DNA of 64,000 nt from an uncultured Lachnospiraceae bacterium (GCA_910586755.1 CAJUJM010000050.1:62001-126000), one strand, 5' to 3'; shown: positions 33,608 through 42,070, counted from the stretch's first letter. Numbers and translations are program-made. The notes: generated by a model from the letters alone, not told the origin.

Positions 33608-35263
33608 TTACTCATATACTACCGTGTCCCATATAGAGGCCGGTTCAAACCCCAGCTTCCAAAATGCCACTCCGCCTAAATTATTCTGACGGATCAGATC
33701 CATTTTTAATTCCAGAGAGCGCTCGTCTTCCATCCACAAATACTGAGACCCGCCTTCTATTCCTTTTTCTCCGTAATATTGTCCCAGACTGTCCTGCCAG
33801 TACAACTCGATCTGATTCTCTTCCACCCAATTCTTGGCCCGTTCAATCCCCAGCGCTTCTGAGCTGACGGTTCCGTCTTCCATCTCAGTCCAGACTCTGG
33901 TATAGAAAGGCAGGGCATTGATCACTTTCTCCTTCGGCACCTCCAAAAGCGTCTGCTCAATTCCTCTTTTTACATATTCAAGGGATGCCACGGATCCCGG
34001 TTCTCCACCGGCAAAGTGTTCATCATATCCCATAATAATCACATAGTCCGCCACCACTCCCTGCTCTGCTCTGTCATAAAACCGATTGTAAGCAGCAGGG
34101 ACATAATTATCTACAGATAATACAAGACCATTATTCCGGCAAGCGGCAGACATTTCCCGAATAAACTGAACATAGTGAGGTCCTGCGCTTTCCTTCAGAC
34201 TCTCGAAGTCCAGATTATACCCGTCAAATCCGTAAACTTCTGCATCTCTTATAAGGTTTTCAATGAGTTTTTTTCTCACAGATGTTTTAGACAACAGCAC
34301 TTCTGACTGGACGTTCCCGCTAAAATTATCCAGCAAAGCCCAAACCTGGAGTCCGGCTGCATGGGCCTTATTTACATATTCCTCGTCTGCCAGACAGGTG
34401 TAGCCTCCTTCATTGTCCGTCAGAGCAAACCAGGTAGGACTAATAACATTTACCCCTTTTGTATTGCCATAGTAGCTGTCAAATGTGCTGTTTGCCTCCT
34501 TAGTTGTCACCTGATGCCAGGCCAGACTAACCTTCCCTTCCAGCGCCAGCCTGGTGTATTCCGGCGCTTTAAAGCTGCTTTTTGGCACAATTGCCTGAGC
34601 CTTTCCTAAACACTTATTTTCCGCATAACCAACAAAGCCGTCCTGAGTTCGGACTCTCGACCAGTTTTCCATCTCCTCCAAAATTTTCACCTGACTGCCG
34701 GATTCTGCCCAAGTAAGAATAGGGCTTTTTATTCCCCCCTTTTCCCGGATCACAGTGTCCTTTTCTGTAAGCGCCCAATTTTCCTCTGCCCATGTATTAT
34801 TAAAAAACACACGTTTTGCCTCCCCGCCGTCAAAAACTGACAGCTCTACGTCCGTATAGGCAGCAACCAGACTCAGGGATAAAAATACTCCTTTATCTGT
34901 CACCCAAAGAAGGGGCCTTCCTCCCTTCCCTTTCGCAGTGCTGTCCGCATAACGAACTTCAGTGGGCAATGCATAAGAAAGGATTCTCTCTTCGCTGTCC
35001 CAGTAAAATCTCTTGTTTAAGTTTCCATTGACCCACTCTACCGGAAGATAAATCTCTCCGTCCATATAAAGTCCCACTGTATCCGCTTTTTCTTCATTAA
35101 GGATCAATGCTACTGAATCCCCTTCTACTCCAAAATAATCAGAGGCTTCCATCCAATCCTTTGAAGGGGTATACCGCTCTATAAACTGAACCCCCATATA
35201 GCCGCTTACAATCAATATGATTAGTCCGATAGCGATTAACATCGGCAGAAGCCTCTTCATCAT
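33608..35263 (-). CDS. Membrane-anchored GH18-type glycoside hydrolase with SH3 domain
   Basis: The 551-residue protein has an N-terminal membrane helix (about 7-27), a copper-amine-oxidase-N-like domain (about 45-150), a bacterial SH3 domain (about 160-220, SGSQVKILEEMENWSRVRTQ and FVGYAE), and a GH18 barrel from about 235. The catalytic motif DGxxxDxE is present as FDGYNLDFES. The layout resembles spore-coat or germination enzymes such as YaaH/CotQ-type GH18 proteins and likely acts on wall glycan. I chose ATG 35263 because GGAGG is 8 bases upstream; TTG or ATG starts up to five codons earlier are possible. Confidence 0.87.
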   Translation of the reverse strand: MMKRLLPMLIAIGLIILIVSGYMGVQFIERYTPSKDWMEASDYFGVEGDSVALILNEEKADTVGLYMDGEIYLPVEWVNGNLNKRFYWDSEERILSYALPTEVRYADSTAKGKGGRPLLWVTDKGVFLSLSLVAAYTDVELSVFDGGEAKRVFFNNTWAEENWALTEKDTVIREKGGIKSPILTWAESGSQVKILEEMENWSRVRTQDGFVGYAENKCLGKAQAIVPKSSFKAPEYTRLALEGKVSLAWHQVTTKEANSTFDSYYGNTKGVNVISPTWFALTDNEGGYTCLADEEYVNKAHAAGLQVWALLDNFSGNVQSEVLLSKTSVRKKLIENLIRDAEVYGFDGYNLDFESLKESAGPHYVQFIREMSAACRNNGLVLSVDNYVPAAYNRFYDRAEQGVVADYVIIMGYDEHFAGGEPGSVASLEYVKRGIEQTLLEVPKEKVINALPFYTRVWTEMEDGTVSSEALGIERAKNWVEENQIELYWQDSLGQYYGEKGIEGGSQYLWMEDERSLELKMDLIRQNNLGGVAFWKLGFEPASIWDTVVYE

Positions 35264-35278
35264 CCGCATTTCCTCCAA

Positions 35279-35458
35279 AACATTATGATTATATTACCCT
35301 CAGTGAACAAGGGTGATGTTTATATTATACCACAGCTTATCACCCAATCCTAATTAAATTTTCATTACTTATCCCTCCCGTCAGCTTTGCAGGCAGGCTG
35401 AGATGGCATCGCTGACGCTCCCTCCCTTTTGTATATTCAGATTTAATGCAGATTTGAA
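35279..35458. other. Spacer after the 79-residue hypothetical gene
   Basis: The only structure seen in this 180-base spacer is a GTCAGC / GCTGAC inverted repeat (about 35379-35419) with a long loop and no T-run. No clear promoter or gene. Confidence 0.35.
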
Positions 35459-35698
35459 CTATTTTCCTAAATGTATCCTGTCAAACCGTATTTCTTTCAG
35501 GCAGCCTTCGTCTGCTCCCACATAATCTCCCATGTAAAAACCCCCATCCTCTCTGGCTTCAAAAAGCTTGTGCCATTCAGCCTCTGTACTTAGTTTTCCA
35601 TCAATATAAATGGGAATCCCCCTTTTATAGTAGCGCCTTAAACCATCTAAATATCTTTGCTGCTGGCGTTTTCGTTCTTTCTCCTTATCATACCCCAT
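35459..35698 (-). CDS. Small basic hypothetical protein
   Basis: I do not recognise this 79-residue protein. It starts with a highly charged helix (YDKEKERKRQQQRYLDGLRRYY), here split as YDKEKERKRQQQ plus RYLDGLRRYYKRG, and continues with IPIYIDGKLSTEAEWHKLFE and a Gly/Asp-rich stretch. No membrane segment or Cys motif. The ribosome site GAGGAGG lies 4 bases before ATG, and the codon use looks like its neighbours, so it is probably real. It follows the P-loop ATPase gene by 99 bases on the same strand. Confidence 0.65.
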   Translation of the reverse strand: MGYDKEKERKRQQQRYLDGLRRYYKRGIPIYIDGKLSTEAEWHKLFEAREDGGFYMGDYVGADEGCLKEIRFDRIHLGK

Positions 35699-35797
35699 AG
35701 GGCCTCCTCATTTTGTACTCCTCAAATAGCTGCCTGGAAAACGAGAAGCCCAGCAAGGAGAAAATCGTGACATATTATCCGTACCGCAAACCTCATT

Positions 35798-36322
35798 TTA
35801 TCCAAGCAGCCGCCCAAACAGGCTAATTGTTTCTTTTGTTACTTCATAGGCATCCGGAATATAAGGAACCCTTTCGATTGGCAGCTTAAGTCTTCTCTCC
35901 GCTATCTGTCTGGATTCCTCGCTGCCAAACGCAGTGAGATAATGCCATCCATCCCGCGGCTGCTTCCGTTCTCTTAAAATAGGAGTATAGCTCTGTACCT
36001 GCCATTCACAAAATGATCCGATTATCAGTTTTGTCCTGCACCGAACCAGATCTGCCCGCTTTCCTTCCTCTATTCGCCCACAGTCCAGCAAAATGACTTG
36101 ATATTTTCCTCCCATACATTGGATTAAAGCGTCCTCATCTGCCCGTGGAACATAGCTGGCTCCCAGGATTCCATATAAATCCGCAGGCTTTTTAAGCCCC
36201 AGGCACTGGACCCCAAATCTGTCAAAATCTCCATGGCCATTCCACTCCAATACAGCAATGTGTTTGTTTTGTACTCCGGTCAAATAGTTAGCCAGTAAAA
36301 GCGTCAGATGGGTAGCTCCCAC
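35798..36322 (-). CDS. MinD/CpaE-like P-loop ATPase domain; true N-terminus lies upstream of the GTG
   Basis: 174 residues from GTG 36322, but the reading frame is open to 36400 and the missing part is essential: it encodes GILGAGAGVGATHLTLLLAN, a Walker-A-like loop with His in place of the usual Ser/Thr. Downstream are NKHIAVLEWNGHGDFDRFG and YQVILLDCGRIEEG (Walker-B-like). No ATG, GTG or TTG precedes the P-loop in this frame. The upstream kinase gene overlaps this region, and an A_AAA_AAG site at its end would join the two proteins by a -1 shift. It may therefore be the C-terminal domain of the kinase, not a separate protein. A rare ATT start at 36370 or a sequencing error are the alternatives. 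Confidence 0.75.
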   Translation of the reverse strand: MGATHLTLLLANYLTGVQNKHIAVLEWNGHGDFDRFGVQCLGLKKPADLYGILGASYVPRADEDALIQCMGGKYQVILLDCGRIEEGKRADLVRCRTKLIIGSFCEWQVQSYTPILRERKQPRDGWHYLTAFGSEESRQIAERRLKLPIERVPYIPDAYEVTKETISLFGRLLG

Positions 36323-36345
36323 ACCTGCTCCTGCCCCAAGAATAC

Positions 36346-37791
36346 CTATGGTTTCTTTTTCATTTTGAATCCCTTTTTTATTTGAGAAAAAATATTTGGT
36401 CTACCAACTCCCTTCTCTCCTGTAATTCTGCCCCAAAGCGCCCTGTAAAACCGTTCTGCTTCTTTATCCGGACGGGAAGCCCTGGGAAAATAAGGCAGAA
36501 ACATGGCGCTGTTCTCCATCCCGTTTCCCCAAAAAGGCGGCCGGTATCCCAATTCTAAAAAATTATAAATCAGAATTACCCTTCCCGCTCCCAGTTCTCC
36601 AGCAGCGCGGCTGTTTTCCACACTGTCATAAACCTTTCCGCCGCATACACACAAAAGATGTTTTTGATGGAAGGACGCTTTTTCGTGTTCTCTTTTGGCC
36701 GTCTTGCAGTCAGAGCCATAGTCCCTGATGTAAACCGGATACCTTCCCGGTCCCTTCAGCCTAACCTGGGGACCATAATGAGGGAGCAGCCTCCAGGAGC
36801 CCACCCGGCACACTCCGCTGCTGTCGGGCTCTGCCCCGGCCTGTCCTGCCAAAAGCATCCCATGACCCGATTGGTTGTGTTCCTCATAGAGATTGGGAAT
36901 TCCCCACTTCCAGAGGCAGGCAGACAGTCCCAGCGCCATATGAGTAACCCCTGCATTAGGGCAGCTTCCGACAATGGATAAAATCAGAGATGTATCAGAA
37001 TCCTTTCGAAATACCCATGATTCCAAATCAAGCAAAAATTCCAGCCGTTTCTTTACCTCCAGGGCCGTTTCCGGACGCTTTTCCCGGGCGCTTAAGCAGC
37101 CCCGGATAAGTGTGCCCAGCTCTCGTCCCAGCGCCATATCCCAGTCAGTGAGGGATGCCTTGCCTGTGCTCTCCGGTAATTGTCCGGTCGCCAGATAGAA
37201 TAGGATCACACCAATGGCATAAATGTCTGTTCGCTCATCCAAAGGTTCCCTTGTATACTGCTCCGGAGCGGCACAGCCTGGCGTCCCGCAGCGCCGGCTG
37301 GCTTCGTTGGCTCTCATCAGATAATCTGCGGTTCCAAAGTCCACCAGTTTAATAGAGCCATTGCATAATAGTAAATTATTGGGCTGCAAATCCAGATATA
37401 AAATGGGTTCTCTTCCTGCAGAATGCAGGTACTGTACCAGGTCGCATATCTGAATCCCATATTGGATTACCATGCTCCTGGTGAGACTGCTCCGGTCCAG
37501 TGCCAGAGCGGTTAAAGATTCTCCTTCAAGAAATTCTTCGATAAGATAACAATGTGTCTCGGTTTCCTCTAAGTCGTATACAATAGGAATGGCCGGATGG
37601 TGAAGATCCTTCATAATCAATGCTTCTCTCCGGAACTGCTCGCAGCAGATATTTTTCTTAGATACCTCCTTAATTGCCCGATATTCTCCCAGGCCAATAT
37701 GCTTTGCCAGATAGACAGTGCCGGTCCGTCCCTTTCCAATGATACGGCATAGATGATATTTCCCAAACAGAATGGTGTCCTGAGCGTCCAC
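36346..37791 (-). CDS. Ser/Thr protein kinase with a degenerate P-loop C-terminal domain
   Basis: 481 residues from GTG 37791. Kinase domain (about 9-270): Gly loop GKGRTGTVYLAK, AIKE with catalytic Lys, catalytic loop LYLDLQPNNLLL (Asp kept, the usual HRDLK Lys replaced by Gln), DFGTADY and APE region CAAPEQYT. The C-terminal part (about 275-480) starts LILSIVGSCPNAGVTHMALG, a P-loop-like element matching the GVGATHL of the next gene, so it looks like a second CpaE/MinD-like domain without full Walker A. No membrane helix. The GTG directly abuts a G6 run without room for a ribosome site. A better ATG with GGAGG at 37819 is out of frame across the A6G6 tract. Confidence 0.85.
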   Translation of the reverse strand: MDAQDTILFGKYHLCRIIGKGRTGTVYLAKHIGLGEYRAIKEVSKKNICCEQFRREALIMKDLHHPAIPIVYDLEETETHCYLIEEFLEGESLTALALDRSSLTRSMVIQYGIQICDLVQYLHSAGREPILYLDLQPNNLLLCNGSIKLVDFGTADYLMRANEASRRCGTPGCAAPEQYTREPLDERTDIYAIGVILFYLATGQLPESTGKASLTDWDMALGRELGTLIRGCLSAREKRPETALEVKKRLEFLLDLESWVFRKDSDTSLILSIVGSCPNAGVTHMALGLSACLWKWGIPNLYEEHNQSGHGMLLAGQAGAEPDSSGVCRVGSWRLLPHYGPQVRLKGPGRYPVYIRDYGSDCKTAKREHEKASFHQKHLLCVCGGKVYDSVENSRAAGELGAGRVILIYNFLELGYRPPFWGNGMENSAMFLPYFPRASRPDKEAERFYRALWGRITGEKGVGRPNIFSQIKKGFKMKKKP

Positions 37792-37830
37792 CCCCCTTTT
37801 TTCTGTTTTCTGATATCATCTCTGGCCTCC

Positions 37831-37860
37831 ATTATAGTATAAGGATTCGTTTTATTTCAA
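37831..37860 (-). promoter_or_regulatory. Promoter candidate for the Ser/Thr kinase gene
   Basis: TTGAAA (37855-37860), 18-base spacer, perfect TATAAT (37831-37836) on the minus strand. If used, transcription would start at about 37824, within or just after the GGAGG at 37826-37830, giving a nearly leaderless RNA; AT-rich context makes a chance match possible. Confidence 0.4.
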
Positions 37861-37938
37861 CTAATAGACTTTTTTAGACTTTGAAAAACTTTTTCAGACT
37901 CTATTTCTACTTTTTTTAAAATTTTATTCACATAGTAA

Positions 37939-37968
37939 TTGCTATTTCATGATAAAATATAGTATAGT
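37939..37968 (+). promoter_or_regulatory. Promoter candidate for mecA
   Basis: TTGCTA (37939-37944), 18-base spacer, TATAGT (37963-37968), about 75 bases before the ATG. Confidence 0.4.
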
Positions 37969-38041
37969 TATATTGAGGACGTGTACAAAATAATCAGTTC
38001 TGCTATACAATTATAAGAAATAGAATAGGAAGTGATTTCCC

Positions 38042-38770
38042 ATGAAAATAGAACGTATCAACGAAAACCAGATTCGCTGTACTCTCAGCAGCTTTGACCT
38101 GAGCGTGCGAAATCTGAATTTAGGAGAGCTGGCATATGGAAGTGAAAAGGCCCGGAAACTGTTCCGGGAGATGATTCAGAAAGCCTCCAATGAAGTGGGG
38201 TTTGAGGCAGAAGATATTCCTCTTATGGTAGAGGCCATTCCCCTTTCCAATGAAAGTGTAATGCTGGTAATTACCAAGGTAGAGGATCCGGAAGAATTAG
38301 ATACCCGCTTTTCCAAATTTTCTCCTGCTGCAGAGGATAGAGATTCCTTTTTGGACAATCTTGCCAGTGAACTTTTAGAAGGCGCCGACGGTATTTTTGA
38401 TCTGCTCCAGGGCCTGAGTTCTTCTCAGCCCTCCAAGCTGGAATCTATCGAAAATACAGAGGCTTCCGATGATCCTTCCAAGTCTTACCGGATTTTCACT
38501 TTTCCCAAGCTGGATTTAATCAGTGAAGCCGCCAGGGCTGCCGGAGGACAGTTTTCCGGTGAGAGCATCCTTTATAAAAAACCGCAGGACGGCCCTTATT
38601 TTCTGGTACTTAAAAAGCCTGCAGATGCTGCAGATTTTAACCGGGTCTGCAATACTATCGCAGAGTATGGATCCAAAATCCGTCATGATTATGCCACTGA
38701 ATCTTATTATGCAGAACATTATGAAGTCCTGATTCGTGACAATGCCCTTCAGATTTTGGCAGGTCTGTAA
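38042..38770 (+). CDS. mecA: Adaptor protein MecA
   Basis: Adaptor that delivers substrates to the ClpC unfoldase and helps assemble ClpCP in Firmicutes. The 242 residues have an N-terminal substrate-binding part (MKIERINENQIRCTLSSFDL) with a conserved VMLVITKVED stretch, an acidic linker (about 85-140), and a C-terminal ClpC-binding domain (about 150-240; FPKLDLISEAARAAGG, SILYKKPQDGPYFLVLKKP). A gene remnant follows directly. Confidence 0.9.
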   Translation: MKIERINENQIRCTLSSFDLSVRNLNLGELAYGSEKARKLFREMIQKASNEVGFEAEDIPLMVEAIPLSNESVMLVITKVEDPEELDTRFSKFSPAAEDRDSFLDNLASELLEGADGIFDLLQGLSSSQPSKLESIENTEASDDPSKSYRIFTFPKLDLISEAARAAGGQFSGESILYKKPQDGPYFLVLKKPADAADFNRVCNTIAEYGSKIRHDYATESYYAEHYEVLIRDNALQILAGL

Positions 38771-38781
38771 AATACCAATTA

Positions 38782-38934
38782 AAGAAAGTGACCGATGAGG
38801 TGACTGATAGGGTGACCCATGGGGTGACCGTTTCGGAAATGATTATATTAACATTGTTACTGGAAATCCCTGCGTATTCCTATATACAATTGGCAACAAT
38901 AAAAAAGGCTACTGGAAAATTAATAATAATTTAG
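38782..38934 (+). pseudogene. Remnant of an ATP-binding/winged-helix protein C-terminus with four 12-base repeats
   Basis: An open stretch without a start codon translates to KKVTDEVTDRVTHGVTV, then SEMIILTLLLEIPAYSYIQL and a short divergent end before TAG. Repeated VTD/VT units followed by a helix-turn-helix-like segment are typical of the C-terminus of clostridial AlbA_2/HATPase-type ATP-binding regulators. Four 12-base units (38788-38835, each beginning GTGAC) encode the repeat. Only about 50 codons of a protein normally several hundred long remain, so this is a decayed fragment. The family assignment is from memory of the repeat pattern. Confidence 0.5.
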
Positions 38935-38984
38935 CAATACCCTTTACTTAACTGAAAATGAAAATATTCTTATGCTGTTTTACC

Positions 38985-39008
38985 GGCGCTGCCCTAAAAG
39001 GCAGCGCC
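38985..39008 (+). terminator. GC-rich hairpin between the remnant and DUF1858
   Basis: Perfect 9-bp stem GGCGCTGCC / GGCAGCGCC with a six-base loop; followed on the plus strand by TCCTTT. It probably ends transcription from either side, though the T-run is weak. Confidence 0.55.
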
Positions 39009-39029
39009 TCCTTTAATCTGAAATTTCAC

Positions 39030-39233
39030 TCAGCCTCTGGAAGCCAGAATCTCGTTGATTCCGGTTACCAATGCATCACAGTCAATTCCATGGACCATAC
39101 ATGCTTCCTCTAAACTCTCGCCCTGAGAAGAGGGGCATCCCAGGCAGTGCATACCTGCTCTCATCAGAATCGGGGGGATACAGTCGTCTACCTGAATCAG
39201 CTCACCGATTAACATATCTTTATTAATCAACAT
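39030..39233 (-). CDS. DUF1858 small protein (hybrid-cluster-associated disulfide type)
   Basis: 67-residue DUF1858 domain protein. It begins with MLINKDMLIGELIQVDD and carries the family Cys pair in MRAGMHCLGCPSSQGESLEE (CxxC). Family members are thought to be redox-active or metal-binding partners in anaerobes. GGAGG lies upstream of ATG. It is divergent from the pyruvate formate-lyase gene, sharing the 180-base intergenic region. Confidence 0.85.
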   Translation of the reverse strand: MLINKDMLIGELIQVDDCIPPILMRAGMHCLGCPSSQGESLEEACMVHGIDCDALVTGINEILASRG

Positions 39234-39332
39234 AATAAATTTCCTCCTTTTGGTGTACTATCTTACACTATAACTCCTTTCCAGCAATTTGGCAAGGAGC
39301 AATCTTTGGCAGAAAAAGTTTTATTAATTGCC

Positions 39333-39361
39333 TTGACATGTATACAGTATTCTTTTAAAAT
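39333..39361 (+). promoter_or_regulatory. Strong promoter for the pyruvate formate-lyase operon
   Basis: Perfect -35 TTGACA (39333-39338), 17-base spacer, TAAAAT (39356-39361), about 48 bases before the ATG. Confidence 0.75.
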
Positions 39362-39415
39362 ATCGGCGTAAACTAATTAGACAGACTTTAGACAAAATTT
39401 TGACAGGAGGAAATT

Positions 39416-41470
39416 ATGAGACCAGAATGGACTACCTTCCAACACGGCGTATGGGAAAAGGAGATTAACGTCCGTGACTTCATTCAAAAGAACTATACTC
39501 CTTACGACGGCGATGATTCTTTCCTTGCAGGCCCTACCCAGAATACCACAGATCTGTGGGCCCAGGTTATGGATCTTACCGAACAGGAAAGGAAAGCCGG
39601 CGGCGTGTTGGATATGGATACTAAAATTATCTCCACCATCACATCTCATGGCCCCGGATATTTAGATAAAAATAAAGAAACCATTGTTGGCTTCCAAACC
39701 GATAAACCCTTTAAGCGTTCCCTCCAGCCCTACGGCGGCATCCGCATGGCGGTAAAGGCGTGCCAGGATAACGGTTATGAAGTGGATCCGGAGATCGTAG
39801 AATTTTTCACCAAACACAGAAAGACTCACAATGCCGGTGTTTTCGATGCTTACACCCCGGAGATGCGCGCCTGCCGCTCCAGTCATATTATCACCGGCCT
39901 TCCGGACGCATACGGCCGGGGCCGGATTATCGGCGACTACCGCCGTGTTGCCCTTTACGGCGTTGACCGTCTGATTGAAGATAAAATCGAGCAGAAAAAT
40001 ACCACCCGCACCATTATGTATTCCGATGTAATCCGGGAGCGGGAAGAATTGTCCGAACAGATCCGCGCCCTGGAAGAATTGAAGGAACTGGGCAAAATTT
40101 ACGGCTGCGACATTTCCAGACCAGCCGCTGACGTAAAGGAAGCCATTCAGTGGCTGTACTTTGGCTATCTGGCTGCTGTTAAAGAGCAGAATGGCGCAGC
40201 TATGTCCTTAGGCCGCACCTCCACCTTTGTGGATATTTATTCGGAACGTGACTTAAAGGCCGGAAAATATACGGAAGAACAAATCCAGGAATTTGTAGAC
40301 CATTTCATCATGAAGCTTCGCCTGGTAAAATTTGCCCGCACTCCGGAGTACAACGAATTATTCTCCGGCGATCCCACCTGGGTTACCGAGTCCATCGGCG
40401 GCGTAGGTATTGACGGGCGTCATCTGGTTACCAAGATGTCCTTCCGCTATCTCCACACTTTGCAGAACCTGGGAACTGCGCCGGAGCCAAATTTAACGGT
40501 TCTGTGGTCCACAAAGCTGCCTATGAATTTTAAACGGTTCTGCGCCAAGACCTCCATTGAGTCCTCTTCCATCCAATATGAAAATGACGATTTAATGCGG
40601 GTAACCCACGGAGACGATTACGCCATTGCCTGCTGTGTTTCTTCCATGAGGCTGGGACAGGAGATGCAGTTCTTCGGCGCACGCGCCAACCTGGCAAAAT
40701 GCCTGTTATATGCCATCAACGGCGGTGTAGATGAGATCACCAAAAAACAGGTAGGCCCCAAATACCGTCCTATTACCTCCGAATATCTGGATTATGATGA
40801 AGTGATGGACAAATACAGAGATATGATGAAGTGGCTGGCCCGGGTTTATGTAAATGCATTAAACATCATTCACTACAATCACGACCGTTACTGCTATGAG
40901 CGGATCCAAATGGCGTTGCACGATAAAAAGGTTACCCGCTGGTTTGCTACCGGAATCGCCGGTCTGTCTGTTGTAGCCGATTCTCTGTCTGCAATCAAGT
41001 ACGCAAAGGTAAAGACCATCCGTGACGAAAACGGTATTGTTGTAGATTATCAGGTAGAAGGCGACTTTCCAAAATATGGAAACAACGATGATCGGGTAGA
41101 CGAGATCGCCAGCGATCTGGTTCACACCTTTATGAATTATATCAGAGGAAATCACACCTATCGGGGCGGTATCCCAACAACCTCCATCTTGACAATCACC
41201 TCCAACGTGGTTTATGGTAAGAACACCGGCTCCACCCCCGACGGCAGAAAAGCCGGAGAGGCTTTCGCCCCCGGCGCCAATCCTATGCACCGCAGAGACT
41301 CTCAGGGCGCAGTGGCTTCCCTGGCTTCGGTTGCCAAGCTTCCCTTTAAGGACGCTCAGGATGGGATTTCCAATACCTTTTCCATCATTCCCGGTGCTTT
41401 GGGGAAAGACGAGCAGGTATTTGCCGGAGATTTGGATGTGGAGCTGGATTTCGATCTGGACAGCGAATAA
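39416..41470 (+). CDS. pflB: Pyruvate formate-lyase large part, lacking the glycyl-radical domain
   Basis: Converts pyruvate and CoA to acetyl-CoA and formate under anaerobiosis. The 684-residue body contains the catalytic pair C406-C407 in [15 protein letters not shown] (the CC of Escherichia coli PFL) and the usual PFL segments ([58 protein letters not shown]). It stops in [14 protein letters not shown], just before the place where PFL proteins continue into the roughly 60-residue glycyl-radical domain. That domain is encoded by the ORF at 41738-41983. The stop is clean, without a frameshift to the next frame. The AGGAGG site and strong promoter indicate high expression. Confidence 0.95.
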   Translation: MRPEWTTFQHGVWEKEINVRDFIQKNYTPYDGDDSFLAGPTQNTTDLWAQVMDLTEQERKAGGVLDMDTKIISTITSHGPGYLDKNKETIVGFQTDKPFKRSLQPYGGIRMAVKACQDNGYEVDPEIVEFFTKHRKTHNAGVFDAYTPEMRACRSSHIITGLPDAYGRGRIIGDYRRVALYGVDRLIEDKIEQKNTTRTIMYSDVIREREELSEQIRALEELKELGKIYGCDISRPAADVKEAIQWLYFGYLAAVKEQNGAAMSLGRTSTFVDIYSERDLKAGKYTEEQIQEFVDHFIMKLRLVKFARTPEYNELFSGDPTWVTESIGGVGIDGRHLVTKMSFRYLHTLQNLGTAPEPNLTVLWSTKLPMNFKRFCAKTSIESSSIQYENDDLMRVTHGDDYAIACCVSSMRLGQEMQFFGARANLAKCLLYAINGGVDEITKKQVGPKYRPITSEYLDYDEVMDKYRDMMKWLARVYVNALNIIHYNHDRYCYERIQMALHDKKVTRWFATGIAGLSVVADSLSAIKYAKVKTIRDENGIVVDYQVEGDFPKYGNNDDRVDEIASDLVHTFMNYIRGNHTYRGGIPTTSILTITSNVVYGKNTGSTPDGRKAGEAFAPGANPMHRRDSQGAVASLASVAKLPFKDAQDGISNTFSIIPGALGKDEQVFAGDLDVELDFDLDSE

Positions 41471-41497
41471 ACCTGTCCCATGAGCAAGGAGGTTTCC

Positions 41498-41716
41498 ATG
41501 GAAAATCAAAACGTTGACGACTTAGTTGCCATGATAGACAATTTTATGGCTGGAAAAGGCGGTCATATGAATGTCCGCGTAGAGTCAGACGGCAGCGTCC
41601 GCACGGACACCGCCTCGGTTCAAATCACAACAATGAACTCCCTGGATTGCGCGGCCGGTGATATGGCCTGCAAAGTTCCCACGCTGTTTGAGGGAATGGA
41701 CAGAGAGGATGACTAA
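41498..41716 (+). CDS. Degenerate glycyl-radical-domain paralogue, motif lost
   Basis: 72 residues. The first half, NVDDLVAMIDNFMAGKGGHM then NVRV, aligns with the neighbour's [23 protein letters not shown], which is the start of the PFL radical domain. The second half has no RVSGY motif, and instead reads QITTMNSLDCAAGDMACKVP with two Cys residues and an acidic tail. I chose ATG 41498 because AAGGAGG is 5 bases upstream; an ATG six codons earlier has no site. It lies 27 bases after pflB and 21 before the radical-domain gene. Possible roles (assembly factor, competitor, electron-transfer or repair partner) are speculation. Confidence 0.8.
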   Translation: MENQNVDDLVAMIDNFMAGKGGHMNVRVESDGSVRTDTASVQITTMNSLDCAAGDMACKVPTLFEGMDREDD

Positions 41717-41737
41717 TATTTTAAGGAGGATTTCACT

Positions 41738-41983
41738 ATGACACATGCAAGCGAATCTCAAATTAACAACCTGGTTTCTATGTTGGACGGCTACGCTTCC
41801 GAGGGCGGCCACCACTTAAATGTAAATGTATTTTCCAAAGAAACCCTGCTGGATGCCCAGGCTCATCCTGAGAAATATCCTCAGCTTACTGTTCGTGTTT
41901 CCGGCTATGCCGTAAACTTTAACAAGCTTACCAAGGCTCAGCAGGATGAGGTTATCTCCAGAACCTTCCACGAAGCAGTTTAA
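41738..41983 (+). CDS. Free-standing glycyl-radical domain of pyruvate formate-lyase (GrcA/YfiD-like)
   Basis: 81 residues that make up just the C-terminal domain of [23 protein letters not shown] and, after HPEKYPQL, the radical motif [14 protein letters not shown] with Gly 56 as the radical site. Length and sequence resemble Escherichia coli YfiD/GrcA, a spare domain that replaces a damaged PFL C-terminus. Here the partner lacks its own domain altogether, so this ORF should be an obligate subunit. AAGGAGG precedes the ATG by 8 bases. A hairpin separates it from the activase gene. Confidence 0.92.
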   Translation: MTHASESQINNLVSMLDGYASEGGHHLNVNVFSKETLLDAQAHPEKYPQLTVRVSGYAVNFNKLTKAQQDEVISRTFHEAV

Positions 41984-42024
41984 GCTCTGGCTTTATATGC
42001 CGGAGACCTGTACAGGATTCTTTT

Positions 42025-42057
42025 AAGGAGCTGCATTTTTCAGCAGCTCCCTTTCTT
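42025..42057 (+). terminator. Terminator/attenuator between the radical-domain gene and the activase gene
   Basis: Stem AAGGAGCTGC / GCAGCTCCCTT with CTTTCTT after it, ending 14 bases before the activase ATG. Probably partial, lowering activase level relative to the abundant enzyme. Confidence 0.65.
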
Positions 42058-42070
42058 GCGGAGGCGCTTT

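Noticed and set aside
37617..37832. 71-codon ORF at the start of the kinase gene
   Set aside because: It has an ATG but no ribosome site and runs out of frame through the kinase-coding region; it only reflects the A6G6 tract.
38788..38835. Tandem 12-base repeats as origin iterons or a CRISPR-like array
   Set aside because: Units are contiguous without spacers, and their period equals four codons of a recognisable VTD-type protein repeat, so a coding origin explains them better.
40859..41509. 216-codon open frame on the minus strand inside pfl
   Set aside because: Antisense to the highly conserved PFL body; no ribosome site.
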